A stretch of 25,848 nucleotides of DNA from Sphaeroforma arctica JP610 (taxonomy: Eukaryota > Opisthokonta > Ichthyosporea > Ichthyophonida). Below are positions 1 through 11,952 of the stretch, in pieces. The first letter of the stretch is position 1; each line of letters opens with the position of its first letter. Under the pieces are notes generated by a model, which was not told the origin of the DNA, made no database searches, and was given only the letters and a program-made list of their open reading frames with translations. Location: contig NW_014040506.1 of assembly GCF_001186125.1 (NCBI RefSeq), positions 58,508-84,355 on the forward strand, given 5' to 3'. The translations under genes were made by a program, and so were the position numbers.

Positions 1-172
1 TATATATATGTATATCTACACACACACACACACAAACACACATATTTATATATATATTTATATTTATATACATATATATATGCATACATACATGCATATT
101 TATATTTTTATTATATATATATATATATGCACACACACATATATATATATATATATATTGATATACATGCAT
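1..172. repeat. TA/CA-type microsatellite block
   Basis: Nearly pure runs of (TA)n, (CA)n and ATAC/ATGC variants. It lies in what must be the first visible intron, or upstream region, of the homoserine kinase gene. The long open frames here are only periodic simple sequence. Confidence 0.95.
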
Positions 173-397
173 GTGGATAAGTACATGTTCGAATATATAC
201 GCCTGGATAGCTATATGGATGTATTATCGGGTTTTCTATCTAAAACATACATTTCTACATCTGTGGAACTCAATACATAGGGATCCAATACTCTGTTATA
301 TAGATGCTATTCATATATGTAGACGGATATACAATATCAGACATAGTCGCACACATACAAAGTAAACGGACACACACTCACATAGTTTATATATATC

Positions 398-453
398 AAT
401 ATTATATATATATCTATATCTATTTATATATATGTGTGTGTGTGTGTGTGTTG
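398..453. repeat. TA then TG microsatellite
   Basis: A TA-rich run passes into about ten TG units near 432-451. It is intronic or upstream relative to the homoserine kinase exon starting at 586. Between 173 and 585 I see no exon carrying the expected N-terminal GHMP-kinase sequence. Confidence 0.9.
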
Positions 454-585
454 GTGCTACTCTCACATATACATTTATTTATATAGCAAATTCATGCCTT
501 TCTTGATGTTCCATCCTTCCAAAACCCTTCTATGAGTAGATATGTGTACACTATCACTTACATCAAGGTTCATTTGATCGTATAG

Positions 586-3500
586 GTATGGCCGTGGATC
601 TCTGGAATGAACTCATAGTTGAGGCTGCTGAGGAGTTCAGCATGGACATCAAAGGTATGGCGTGCGTAATTGATAATAGATATTGTATAGATCATTCTTT
701 TAACTGTGGGATACACCGGAATTCGAAGTACGAGTGGTAATTCTCTGCTACACTTAAGACGTGTGCTAAGCGTTTATACTTCCCTAGCAACTTGAATAGG
801 GGTGTACATTTATCTGATCTATTACCGAATTGTTAGGACATTTGAGACCATGTTTGCAAGGAAATCTGAACTGATTATTAGTTTCAAGATGATGCAGCAA
901 ACGTGACCAATATGATTCAACATTCTCAATCCATACAAGGCGAGGGTGCGGAAGAGTTGCCTCGGGATTCCACCAATCTAGTGGTGACCGGTGTGGAGAA
1001 GGCGTTTGAATTGAGCGGTAGTGGAACCCCACCTCCCTTCAAATACACACTTATCAACAAAATCCCCTTCGCCCGCGGGTATGTGCCTAATCGAAAGAAT
1101 GAGACTCACTACCTGTTTTCTGACTGATTTCGTGGAGCTGTATTCGAATCTGTGAATGCGAACCATGTATTCATTGTAGCATGTGTATGTGTTTATTCGA
1201 TAGACTGAAACTGACTATCGCTTTCCTGGCTATTGTGATGGATTTACACTCCATGGTATATCCTGGCCATTGTGACGGATTTGCACTCCATGGTATATAC
1301 ACCTAGGCGGAAACTGCGCTCCCAAAACTGAAATGGATGTACGAAGTTGGTATCGATTTGTAGGTGCGTTTATCTCTAATTCTGAACTCGCTTTATGCGA
1401 ATAGGTTGGGATCAAGTAGTGCCGCCATCGTAGCCGGTCTGATCGCCGGGCTGGTGCTGGCTGGGCACGAGCTCGAAGTCGAAGGCCACGAGAAGCTGCT
1501 GAATATCGCTGCAGATATCGAGGTAGGATTAGTATTGTTCTCCCGTATACGTACAGGCAGTGGCCGGTTTAGTTTTTTGGTTATAAAGTATAACTCACAT
1601 TTGCCTACATTCTAGCTTCAACTGCGTCAATGCTTACCTTGTCGGACGAGGGTGTAACGGTGTAAAGTGTCACGGCTATTCCTCGAGTACGAGTTCTTAA
1701 CTAATTTTATATAACTCCAGCGTGCTATCGATGGCGTGTAGCGTCTACACGGACATTCATAATTCCAATGTATGTAGTGGGCGTGGTCCGCTTCCGAGAC
1801 GCTCCTATTCGATCGGGGGAAGTTGGCAAATTTGCATTGAGTATTCTTGCTCGAAACGTCTTCGCATCTCTCACGGTTGTTGGCTGCTTTTTTATCTGGA
1901 CAAATAGGGACATCCGGATAACAGTGCACCTTGCGTTTACGGTGGATTCCAGCTCGGTATATTCGACAACGTGGAGGCGAGATGGAGGTAATTTGGTGTT
2001 TCTAAGTATATGCGCATATCGACAAATACATAGGTTTACATACTTTATATTATGATGTATATATGGGAATATGTGGGAATATTTACAAGTGCATATACTT
2101 AGATTTTTTGAAGTTATCACATGCGGCGTTTACCATAGATCGTTCTGCCCTTGCGGTTTCTCCCTTTTGGAGCTTGTCAGGGAAGAGTGCAAACTTCTGC
2201 GCATTCGTTTGTAGAATCAACCACACGCACTTATTTGCATTCTATCAAGATCATGTTATCATTCATATATCACAGTTTGTTACGAAATTAGTGGCCATGC
2301 TTAGCCATCGACTGTTGCTATGTCCAGACACGTCCTCATCCTTCACTTCCCACTACACAGCACATTCCGCATCAACATTCCATCTGGATTGCAATGCGTC
2401 ATGTTTGTGCCCGACCTCAAGATCGAGACAAAAACCGCGCGAGGGCTTGTTAAAGACACGGTAGGTTGTGCTGCTAAATATTCGGCACTATACAATTTAA
2501 GCTCTGCCAGAGATAGAAGCTCGTACGTCCGAAGATCTGTTGTATTTCGTGACAAGACGAGTGGCGTATATATTATGTGCATACGGAGGAACTCTTAGTA
2601 GTTGCGAGATACCAATGAATCAATCACTTCTCGGCCAAACATAACCACCTGTTATATCCACGACTGTTAGTTCGCTTCAGGCACCTGAGAAATAGTCACA
2701 GTAGTCGAACGATGTCATATGGAAATACCTTCCTCTCGACCAAATTATAGGTACAGAATCTCTTTGGCTCTTCAGTTGTTTTGAATATCGATACGTACAT
2801 GCAACCGTACTAGTTGCAAATGAACCGTACTAGTTGCAAATGCCTTCCATTTGGTCAAAATTCCAGTATTTGTTGTTCCATTATTGTTCAATGCTTCAGA
2901 TTTTGAAGACAATTATCAAAATCACACCCATAGTAAACTCTCGATGCCAAAAAAACCCGCGATGCTGAAGTTAAATTTTCTTTCGCCACTCTATCCGTAC
3001 ATGCCGAGTTCAATCTCTTCAAAATCAACACATGCTATTTTCTATGACAGATTAATGAACTCAAAAAGAATTACACGCATATTAACTCGTGAAGTCGCGC
3101 TATACCAAGATACGTTACAAATGTACATCTCCATAGTTTCATTGATGTAGTTCGCTTACACCCTTCAGATTTCGCGGTCAGACGCGGTGTACAACATGGC
3201 TCGCACAGCACTGTTGGTGCGGAGCTTCTGCATGAACGATATGGGTGCGCTACGCCTGGCTACGGAAGATGCCATGCACCAAATCCCCAGATCTACAGCG
3301 TATCCTGCTCTGTACCCAGTAATCAATGTATGTAGTCGATATCAGCATCCTATATATGTTTCTATTTTACCTGTGCATGGGGGGAAATTTGGCTCGACCT
3401 GGTTTATGGTTTGCTGTTTTTAGGGACCATTCTCACGTATATGAAAAGCTGGTTTGGTCAGTTGACTTTTCTTTCTTTCGCCGATGACAAATATACTCGA

Positions 3501-5031
3501 CTAAGGTAAGACAAGCTTCTTATTTCGTATTCATTTTTTCAAATAAACATTATATGTGCACGCACATCTCCACCATGCTCCTTAGAATATTTCTTTAGCG
3601 ACAGAATGTATACCTGTCGGCGTGCGCACTAGTCATGAAGATGCTGAGGTGTATTCCATATACCAGTAGGAAGTGAGACAGCTTTGTAATGACAATCGAC
3701 TCCAAAACCTGTTCATCCTTAATATTAGTACAGCGCATCTATCTCACCACACTTTGCATGGAGTACGTTGCTGCTTAATAATACTTGCAAATATTATGTT
3801 TCTCTATTTCTCAATACGTGAGAGACGTATCACAAAATAAAATATTTTTTTCAGGTCATGCCCGTACATCAACTCAGCAAGAGGTGTATCACACACACGA
3901 AAATACTTTGTCCCAATATCTATACCCTCAATCACAGGCTGCACTGGCAGCGGGAGCGCACGGAGCTTTCCTGAGTGGCTCTGGATCGACTATCATGGCT
4001 ATCACAAGCGGTGTGTATCGTGGATGTGTTTTTGAGCACACAAGCACCCGACCATGGCATATCAAATTAGCTTTGGCAGGTTCAATTTGTTGCTGTTCAC
4101 ACTTGAATAGAATGAATTGAGTGGACTCTCATTCAACAGACGATAGCCACTCTCTCAACGGGAATTGTCATTTTGCTACTCGTTTTATACTCATTCATTG
4201 TCTAAAGCGGACGCATCTTACCAAATTGAGGTTTGGCTTTTGATTTAGTTGTCCCACTCGTGCATACAATCGTTGTAGATGACAATTGCAGGTACAAACA
4301 GGGGAAGCTTTTGCTTTAAACACAGCGTCCCTCTGTTTGAATGTCCGTCTTAGACAATAAGTGCACAGTGTTCACAGGTACAAGCGATGACGCATTCAAT
4401 CAAATTTTTACTCCTCTGTACATCGTGTACACACCTTGTGTGTGGCATGTGCAGGACTTAAGGGTGATGCATTCCATCAGATAAAGGAAGAGCGCTTGGA
4501 TGTCAAGGTTGGAGAGGCTATGCTACAGGCTGCGGCAGATTGTGGCCTAAAGGTATGCAGTGTGCAGTGTACACTTGAACACAGCTGGGTGTGTTGCGTA
4601 TGCTTGGATTAGGTTATAGTTCAAATAAACGTGTAGTTCACTTACACGCACTAAGAAATACTTTGAGCGTTTGGATAAGCATATTGATTGTGGGTTGAAA
4701 GTATCTGTTGTGCACCTACGCGTTGAAATGCATGGCGTGAAATTTGACAAATCAGTTTTGCCCTAGAAACTATGATGATGGCCGACTTCAGTGCATATTT
4801 AGAGTTATCTAAGACGCGGATTGTCACTGGACGAGTACATTGTCTCAGCGCTCCTTGTCCGACTCTTTCTGTCGCTATAGTTACACATTGGCCTTGAAAT
4901 TCGTGTTAACCAAATCCCGAACTTCTTTTGTTTTCTTGTTCATGGTATAGGGGCGTATCTACGCATCAAGTCCGAGCGACAAGGGAGCATACGTCGTGAG
5001 GAAAAATGCCGTTCTGATGGATAACATCTAA
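586..5031 (+). CDS. Homoserine kinase (GHMP family), nine visible exons, 5' partial
   Basis: Phosphorylates homoserine with ATP on the threonine pathway; expected in cytosol or plastid-like compartment, not determinable here. Exons from reading frame and GT-AG sites: 586-654, 940-1078, 1405-1522, 1908-1987, 2361-2460, 3169-3327, 3938-4010, 4455-4552, 4951-5031. All phases agree, giving about 305 residues, close to the usual length minus a short N terminus. Exon 1 here gives MAVDLWNELIVEAAEEFS. The GHMP ATP loop, PFARGLGSSSAAIVAGL, is split by the 1079-1404 intron. Next come GHPDNSAPCVYGGFQLGIF, then SRSDAVYNMARTALLV, then the third GHMP motif GAHGAFLSGSGSTIMAI, ending in a TAA after VLMDNI. 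The first exon starts in phase with a split glycine codon, so an upstream exon (the expected GPGFDxLG segment) lies outside the window or was missed. All key motifs are intact, so it looks functional. Confidence 0.95.
1225..1298. repeat. 37-bp tandem duplication in intron
   Basis: Two adjacent copies (1225-1261 and 1262-1298) of a 37-bp unit ending in CTCCATGGTATAT differ at about three bases. They lie in the homoserine kinase intron between exons 940-1078 and 1405-1522. Confidence 0.85.
2803..2842. repeat. 20-bp perfect tandem duplication in intron
   Basis: AACCGTACTAGTTGCAAATG occurs twice in a row with no mismatch, inside the 2461-3168 intron of the homoserine kinase gene. Confidence 0.9.
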
Positions 5032-5224
5032 GAGTTTCTCGCAAACACTTGTGGCTTATGTGATGCCTAGGTCTATAGACGATTGCAAACAGACAATTCG
5101 AAATGCCTGGATGAACTAGTTTAGGTTTACACTTTAATGACAGTTATAATGGGAGTGTATAGGAGACAGCTCATTCTGTATGGCTTTTGACAAAATCATA
5201 TAGCCGATGCTATACGTAATTTAG

Positions 5225-5230
5225 AATAAA
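5225..5230 (+). terminator. Candidate poly(A) signal of homoserine kinase
   Basis: AATAAA about 194 bases past the TAA stop, the first exact match I see downstream. Plausible position for a 3' UTR end, but not proven by sequence alone. Confidence 0.45.
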
Positions 5231-5231
5231 C

Positions 5232-5840
5232 GTTAGATCCACCGGAGCAATGCTCATTTCCAAACGCGAGTTCTTCACGCATTCTGCTGACCTATATATA
5301 GCCCTCGAATATATTCTGTTGTTTTTTTTGCTCTTAAACTGAAAAGAATGTGGGCAAATATTACCTGAGCATGACAAGCTAGAATAGATTTATAGATGTA
5401 CAGAATTATGTGAGTGTAATATATTCTCGATTGTGCATCCGTATAGATTTGCGCATGATAGATTTTGAGTCTGAGTTTAAACAGGGAGTGTATCAGTGTT
5501 TAGAGACATTTGAACTCAACTGACCTACTCAATCTAGCATATATGGCAAGGGTCTGAGCAGTTTCGGGTGCTATTCTGTCCGTGCGTGTGCACAAGATGT
5601 CAGGGTTCAGTTTTAGATAATCTTGAACACTACCATGATGATGATTTACCGCATCGGTCTAGATTCGTCACATCTTATAATTAGTAAAGATCATCATTTA
5701 AGTGTTTGTTCCGATCACATAGAAATTTCAACATACAACTGTAGCACGAACAATGAAATAATGCACTATTGAGCTTTATATAATGACAATTATTAATGAG
5801 CGATGCCAATTTATGGGAAGCTATTTTTCAGTGCAAGAAG
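5232..5840. other. Intergenic stretch between convergent genes
   Basis: AT-rich sequence between the 3' end of homoserine kinase and the 3' end of the multicopper-oxidase pseudogene. I see no coding exon, RNA gene or repeat. I specifically looked for the missing HCHxxxH copper motif on the minus strand and did not find it. Confidence 0.6.
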
Positions 5841-6760
5841 TTAGATCAAACATATCATCTCCAGTTTACCAGAAGAGCAGTAAACTTGAATATCTACTCC
5901 TCGACTACCCTTGTCCTCGTGTCCAAGACGACATAATCAGGTGTACAAAAGCGAACGTCCACTGGTGTGCTGGCGAATAGAGGGATGGTATCGCGGAAGT
6001 CACCTTTGCGGAAAAGCATACCATCGGTAATTGGGTCGTCATTGGTGATAAGAAAGTGGTTGATGTGTTGATGGTATGGGTGTTGAGGATAGCCCTCTCC
6101 TTTCTGGAAGCCTTCACCTGCCGACAGATTCCATTGATAGTATTTGTTTAGCTAAATGATGTTCAGGGTTTCGCTAGGATTGAATGGCTGATTATTGATG
6201 GCATTCGCTCCCTCTGATGTGGAGAGCTCCACTGAAAATGTCGTCTCCCACTCCGAGCCTTTGTTCTCACTTCGGCTTCGCACCTTTTGTAGATACGTTG
6301 GAAGTTCAGGCAACACTGCAGGAAGCTCCATAATATCGACCTTGTCGGATACAACAATCATAAATAGCGCTTGGGTGTTGGTAATGTTGCTCGGCTGACC
6401 AGAAATTGGTCCCCAGATTTGTGCGTGCTCAGCCAGCCGCTCGTCGGCTACAGTGGTCAATGAGAATAAGCCCGATGCTGAACACTGAACTGCAAAATCT
6501 ACTCGACCTTCGGATGGGATGAAAATCGCAGTACTAGCACGAGGTGTTTCGAGGTATACACCATCGAAGGCAAGCTCGTAGATGTCACACGCCTCGTCAT
6601 CCGACAATCCAAACATGAGTGCCTCCATACTGAGCCCATTCACGACTCTTAGCTTTTTTATTTCCACCAAATTGTAATTCGCTTCAGGAAACATTGAAGT
6701 GGGAAAATTAATGTATGAATGACTGAAATTCTCGCCAGTTAAATCCATGTTCGTTTGCAC
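5841..6760 (-). pseudogene. Multicopper oxidase (laccase-like), C-terminal half, pseudogene
   Basis: The frame opens after a possible splice acceptor (TAG at 6761-6763 on the minus strand) and reads a middle cupredoxin domain: KKLRVVNGLSMEALMFGL, then DGVYLETPRAS and GRVDFAVQC, typical of laccase-like enzymes. INNQPFNPSETLNII is followed by an in-frame TAG (6152-6154); the same frame continues with NKYYQWNLS and the copper ligands HPYHQHINHFLI at about 6078-6043. It then reads GDFRDTIPL and VDVRF. The final HCHxxxHE ligand segment is missing: the frame changes near 5925, where HEDKG is seen directly after the remnant of the strand before it, so a short deletion removed the histidine-cysteine-histidine copper site. 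The first half (HWHG, WYHxH ligands) was not found upstream. A dead host copy is the best reading. Confidence 0.8.
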
Positions 6761-9081
6761 CTACCCGGTGCCTCCATAACAGCGCAGATATCTTTCTTTG
6801 CAAACTTGATGACTACAGCTAAATTGTTTCTTTTACTACAAAATGTTCTCTCGCATTTGATGCGCAACATATCAATGCTGTACGAAGACCTCACTCCCCT
6901 CCATCCCTCCCACTGATCTTACAATGACCAGAGCACACATCTCCCCGTCCCATCCAACTCCTTGATCACCCACTTCAACCTCTACATCCCAAAGAAGCAC
7001 CCTAAAGGCTATAATGAAGCAAACGGTCGAGTAAATAATTAAACATGCCACCCATATGTTGAACATTGGGACGATATCAGTGACGGTTATATGTCACAAC
7101 TACAAAGGCCGCCGAAGCGAGGTCAAAATAAAACATTTAAATACGATGCATTGATTTTCGTACTCAACTGAACATCATTTTTCGAGTTCAAATTATGTAA
7201 ATAAATATTTGTGTGCACGCTCACATTGTCGAAATAACGCGAATTCTATCGGTAGTAGACTCATACGCCAACCGTGTAGACTTATGCATATATGCTTCGT
7301 TGAGTGTGAGCCTCCATGACATCTTGTGAAAAACTTACCTCCAATCATCCTGCCGCTCGGGTAGTAACCATAATTTTTTTTAATCTATTCGTGGCTAGGT
7401 ATCAGTAGCCAATCCTGCGATACTATACAGTTTGCATAAAAATCCGTCAATGTCTTTTTCCGCCTGTAAAGCTCTCATGCCCCCAGCATTTCCCTTATAG
7501 CCAGTACAGGCCGTTTCGAAGCTCTTCAGTCCATATGTAACACATACTGTTTGCCCTTTCGTGTAAATATACGTTCGCCTCGAGTAAGTCTTAGGCCGTC
7601 TCTGTTGTAGTGTTGCTTGAGGATCATTCAGATTAATTTTCAATTTTTGGGGGGAATCATGAATATGTCCCGTGGTGGCGTGTAAATTTATGTAGAACTT
7701 TGCTGGTCAGCATTGTCCGCGAAAAATTAAAAACCAAATGTTGAGAGGCTTAGTACCTATTCAAAGCAGAACACAAACTTCTGGCCATATGTTTTTCTTC
7801 CGCACGTTTCAATAGCACGCTCTTTGGAGCAAGTCTCAATTTATTGAAGACATTTATAAAGACGGTAAGTGATGAGATGAGGAGAAAACTTACATGCTGC
7901 CCCAAAAGTATAAATAGGCTATACGTACCAACCGGGTCCATGCTAGTCAGCTGTCTACGCATTTGTGTATATAAGTAAGTGAAATTTTGACGTCAAAACA
8001 TAAGAATTCCAACGCTATGCTTTCCTGTGTACAAAAACTGTTCTAAAACTCTGAGGAATTAAATATACGCCGACTGTTCAGGATTATACTCGGTAAGGTT
8101 TGTATTTGATCTAAGTTATCATCTATTCAATAGATGCCGTATTGAGCCTGATAAACTATTTATCGTAATCTAGTCAACGCAATAGTGCAGGAAAACGCGG
8201 GACCAAAATATTGTGTTTGATGATGAGCTGCAATCTAAAATAAACTCTGACTGTTCAGTATATTATTAAACTTCCTCACTTGGAAATTTAAGATCACAAT
8301 AAAATTATCTGTTAGTGAGTTTTTCAATGTTCTTTGCAGCATGTAGAGATTTAACGACTGTTTGCGATTATATCAGTCGAGAAAAAGCTTTTATTTTTGA
8401 ATGATTAGGATGTCGATAAGTAAATAAAGCATATATTCACAGGGAGCAGCTGATGAACTATAACCGTCCATGATCTCTCTACAAATCAATATTTGAAATA
8501 ACGAGAATTGAGAGTATCATATTGGAACAACTTCTCCCTCAATATGACTTAGCGCTCATCATCGCCGTTTGATGATACCGTACTCCATTCGAGGCTGATT
8601 CTTTACCAAGCGGAGAGCCACGTGCTACTTGTACATCAAATATTTATGATTGCACGTTTAATATTTACGATTGCCACCGTCGAAGGCAATTTGAACGAGC
8701 TCCAACCCCAGTATGTCACGCTAGTACCTCAAGCAGTAGTAGTTCTGTTTATCGTTCGCATATTATTCCGATATGTTCACCACTGTCTGTTGGGTCAGAT
8801 GAATTCCGCGATAACTACATTGGGGTTGTTTTCTTGCTTTGTCATATAAAAAAACGATCTGCCCCCATTAAATCGAAAATCTGCTTGTCTGATATAAATT
8901 GTGGTGGATGAGCTTGGCTTTTGATGTTATTGCCTGTTTTTTTACCATATACCAAAGAAGAAGAAAAAATTATCATAGGCAATATTGTGTACTATTGAAT
9001 TCAATATGATATGGTGTAATGTACAAACCTTGATTTGCTCACAATAAGTTCTCAAAATATTGTTCGAGTATATTTATTATA
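6761..9081. other. No supportable gene; decayed or intergenic DNA
   Basis: I searched both strands for the missing N-terminal multicopper-oxidase exons and saw none. A minus-strand open stretch at 7395-7643 (82 codons) and a hydrophobic plus-strand one at 8622-8849 lack any recognisable family, clear start context or convincing splice partners. A good-looking donor (AG followed by GTAAGT) on the minus strand near 7334-7339 is the only other gene-like sign. Confidence 0.5.
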
Positions 9082-10306
9082 CAGGGATAACACTATTTAT
9101 TTCAAAGGAGATAAGTTACAATGTATGTACATTTGGTATGGTTCTCATAGCCGCTGTAGTGGTTCGGGAAAGATCGATGGGAAGAAGTGGTCAGTAGATT
9201 CCCGTTTGAAGCTTAGGCCAAGTGAGTCGGCTATGGAGGATATGCGCTGGGTCAATTCAGGCCGGTGCTGATAAAAAACACTGACACCATCGAGTGTGCC
9301 ATGTATTCGCTTGCTGACCTACTAAGTAGAGTACCCACCTTCGTGGTACGGATTGGGTCTACACCGTGTAGTGCCGTGGAATGGGTTAATGCAGAGTACG
9401 AAATGCCGAGTAGGACCAGATTATCCGTCATAATTCGGTTGAGAAGCGAGGTTGGGGTGCACCGTTGCCGCACCAGACCACGGATACACTTGGTATGTGC
9501 TGGTTGGCCGCCTGGATCGAAAGTATCTCCATCTATGATACTTCCGATCCAGGCGGTGACTTGGTTTGGACCGAAATTTGGAAGTAGTACTTCAACAGTG
9601 ATTAGCCGGGGTATGGGGAACATCTGTTGATGTGTCAGAGACGGGTGTGGGTAAGGGGGTTGTTCTACATACTGGAGAAAGGATCCGAAGTGTTCGTGAG
9701 GGGTCCAGATACCGTAAAGGTTGTGGCGCTCCAGTAATTGCTGGAGGAGGTCAGGACCAATGGGAGGCAGTTTCGGGCCTACCAGGATGCGTCGGATCAA
9801 TTGTTGGATGCAGGTAAAGTGGCTGGTGGTGAATTTGTGGCCACCGGGGCAGACAGGGCAGATACAGCCATCGGTGCAGTAGTCGAGCAATGTAAACATG
9901 TACATATTCGTTACAATCATAACACAGAGCCAGATTGGCGTAGACTCGAAGCAGCGGTTGAAGCTGTCGTGTCTGACTTTGTCCCGATTTGAGTTTGATG
10001 GTTTACCCATGACCAGTTGGTAGCAGTAATGGCGCCGGGCAATTGCCATGATCTCTTTGTTGGACCAGCGTTTCGTTGAGTTCTTCCTGATGACGTCGCA
10101 GCGTCGGCGGAGAGGTACATGATCGGGTGTACGTCCGCCCGTTTTGCATACAGTTTTCAGGTGGGCATAGATGCTGTACGGGAGGCGCTGTGATGGTTTG
10201 TCGTGGGCCCAGGCGGGTTGCGATAGAAGGGTGAGTGAGTTTGTGCTTGCCATTGAGTCGAGTTATATTCCCAGGCAACTTCCTATGTATTCCGCGAATG
10301 ATCTTG
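9082..10306 (-). mobile_element. Interspersed repeat 'family A', copy 1
   Basis: About 1.2 kb that recurs at 13779-15160 and 23032-23866, all in the same orientation. All three copies share the same left boundary (AGGGATAA followed by an AT-rich run with AATAAA on the minus strand), while their right ends differ. A fixed 3' end with variable 5' truncation is the pattern of a retroposed element such as a LINE; no poly(A) tail or clear target-site duplication is visible. Similarity to copy 2 fades at about 10306. The family is not recognised. Confidence 0.75.
9252..10253 (-). CDS. Family A protein, unknown function (333 codons)
   Basis: I do not recognise this protein. It is the C-terminal part of a longer frame: copy 2 extends the same reading upstream, and here the upstream extension is closed by a stop one residue before LDSMAST (copy 2 has a CAA there). 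Visible features: a conserved basic stretch RKNSTKRWSNKEIMAIARR; then DSFNRCFEST; a Cys/His cluster CPVCPGGHKFTTSHFTC that may bind zinc; then VGPKLPPIGPDLLQQL. The Cys/His cluster loosely recalls the C-terminal zinc knuckle of LINE reverse transcriptases, but the spacing (C-x2-C-x9-H-x2-C) is not the standard one and no reverse transcriptase core is in the window. Substitutions against copies 2 and 3 include many silent ones, suggesting it once evolved as coding sequence. Confidence 0.5.
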   Translation of the reverse strand: MASTNSLTLLSQPAWAHDKPSQRLPYSIYAHLKTVCKTGGRTPDHVPLRRRCDVIRKNSTKRWSNKEIMAIARRHYCYQLVMGKPSNSNRDKVRHDSFNRCFESTPIWLCVMIVTNMYMFTLLDYCTDGCICPVCPGGHKFTTSHFTCIQQLIRRILVGPKLPPIGPDLLQQLLERHNLYGIWTPHEHFGSFLQYVEQPPYPHPSLTHQQMFPIPRLITVEVLLPNFGPNQVTAWIGSIIDGDTFDPGGQPAHTKCIRGLVRQRCTPTSLLNRIMTDNLVLLGISYSALTHSTALHGVDPIRTTKVGTLLSRSASEYMAHSMVSVFFISTGLN

Positions 10307-10324
10307 AAGGGAAAATGTGGCATC

Positions 10325-10670
10325 CAGGGGCCTGATTATCAGAAAGGCCAATCCTAAACCCAAAACCCAGGGTTATCAAATACTGAGTTTTGGAATTAGG
10401 ATTGGAATATTTCTGATATTAGAGTCATCAGAAATATTAGCGGTAGAACCGGTAATCTATACCGTGACTCCGCGTATGAGAGAAACACTCAAGTATATCC
10501 TGAGTCTAGTGAAAACACAAATAAAGACTCAGGTCAATTCTCTCAGACTAGGGACTTTTGTATTCCTAGCTGAGATTACCGTACTTGAGACGATGTCTAT
10601 TGTATCTTTTGTCTCGTACCTTTCAGCTACCCTCCATACTTTACATTTTTTTTACAATATCCTTACTTAG
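10325..10670. repeat. Island of interlocking inverted repeats
   Basis: Many short complementary arms occur within 350 bp: GGCCAATCCTAA with TTAGGATTGGAA; CCTGAGTCT with AGACTCAGG; GGTAATCT with AGATTACC; TGAGAGAA with TTCTCTCA; CTCAAGTA with TACTTGAG. Several pairs are interleaved rather than nested, which a simple hairpin or MITE would not give. It begins close to the 5' end of family A copy 1. An open frame across it (10317-10670) shows no family and is probably fortuitous. Confidence 0.7.
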
Positions 10671-11952
10671 ATAGGTCAAACAAAGATAGTACAACGTGAG
10701 GAATCCACTGGCGAGTATTAGAACATAATACAAGGAAGTGGTAGTTTATTAAGAACTGCCAAGCAAAAGTATTCTACTGCAAATTGCTGGTTGCCAAAGA
10801 ATAACCGAGTCCGGAAGCAAAAATATACCCAGGGGAGTAATCAATGAGCAAAACAAGTGGAAGAAGACACTCGGGAGTTTGGAACCAGAAAGAAGCAAGA
10901 AGAAGCAGGTCCTGCACGAGCACGACCCTGAAGACTGACAAGGTAAGGTCTTGTGAGTGTTTTAGGACTAGCTAAGAGAAAATCAGTCCTAAAAGTGACA
11001 AGAAGATTGAATTATCAATGTTGGGGATTTTTGGGACGTAAAAATACAAGGAAGTGTCACTGTGATTTTACAAGTAGAAAACTCCAACAAGCTACAACAC
11101 TGTTAATTCATGATCAGAACAGAAAGACCTAACAACGGCGAGCATAGCCTTGGTAAGATAAATAGCAAGGACACTAGAAACTATCTAACAAATAACATTA
11201 CAATATTATAGAAGGCGTCATAGAGCCTAATTGAAACTAGACAATCAACGAAGCTCAAAAACTAGTAAGGAAACGTAGTAATCACAATGGAAGAGGTGCC
11301 AATTTCACAACAATGAGATACATTTAATGATGCAGATTCACTACGCGATCAAAGCAGAATTAATACAAGCATTACATGCACATATCAATATAACGCTACA
11401 CAAGTACATTGCAGATTTGACAACAAAAGGAAAACGCGTCCAGTCAGATGCCAATTAGCTCCACACAAAAGATACCATTGTAGGGCACAATTTTATAATT
11501 TCAAGGTGGAAAATATTACCACACGAACAATAAAAGTAGAACAAGACACAGGAGTACATCAAGTGTATGACATTACACAACACACAAGAGTGTTAATGTT
11601 TTCAGAACACAGCCACAAGCTCAGGAATCAGTGCAATTGAAATCGAGATGCACACAAATTAGCGACACATTAAAGAGGTAGGCTAGACATAAGATTAACA
11701 AAGACACAGTGTTCCGGGTACACACCGCAGCTGATGCAAAGAGCAATCAATCAAGACAGAACATAGCACCAAAGATTCTCAAGTGAAATAGAACCAATAA
11801 CTGATAAACCAAGAACATTCATAACGCATCTTGCGTTGAATCAATGAGTGGGAATATCAAAAGTGTTAAAGGGGACAAACACACATAGAGAATAATTCAT
11901 CAGGTATCACGGTGCAAAGTATAAAGACAGAACACAGACTGAAACGAAAGGT

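Noticed and set aside
8-486. Tyr/Ile/His-rich open frames at the left edge
   Set aside because: They translate TA/CA microsatellites and carry no protein signal.
6872-7066. Minus-strand frame with a hydrophobic start as a membrane protein
   Set aside because: Single short hydrophobic stretch, then low-complexity Val/Gly sequence; no homologue recognised and no other support.
7395-7643. 82-codon minus-strand frame as an upstream exon of the multicopper oxidase
   Set aside because: It has none of the HWHG or WYHxH ligand motifs and no consistent splice partners.
9082-9092. TAGGGATAA at the family A ends as a homing-endonuclease (I-SceI-like) site
   Set aside because: Only the first nine bases match in two copies; the rest of the 18-bp site is absent.
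10317-10670. 117-codon plus-strand frame across the inverted-repeat island
   Set aside because: No family, and the frame coincides with structured repeats; its openness is probably chance.
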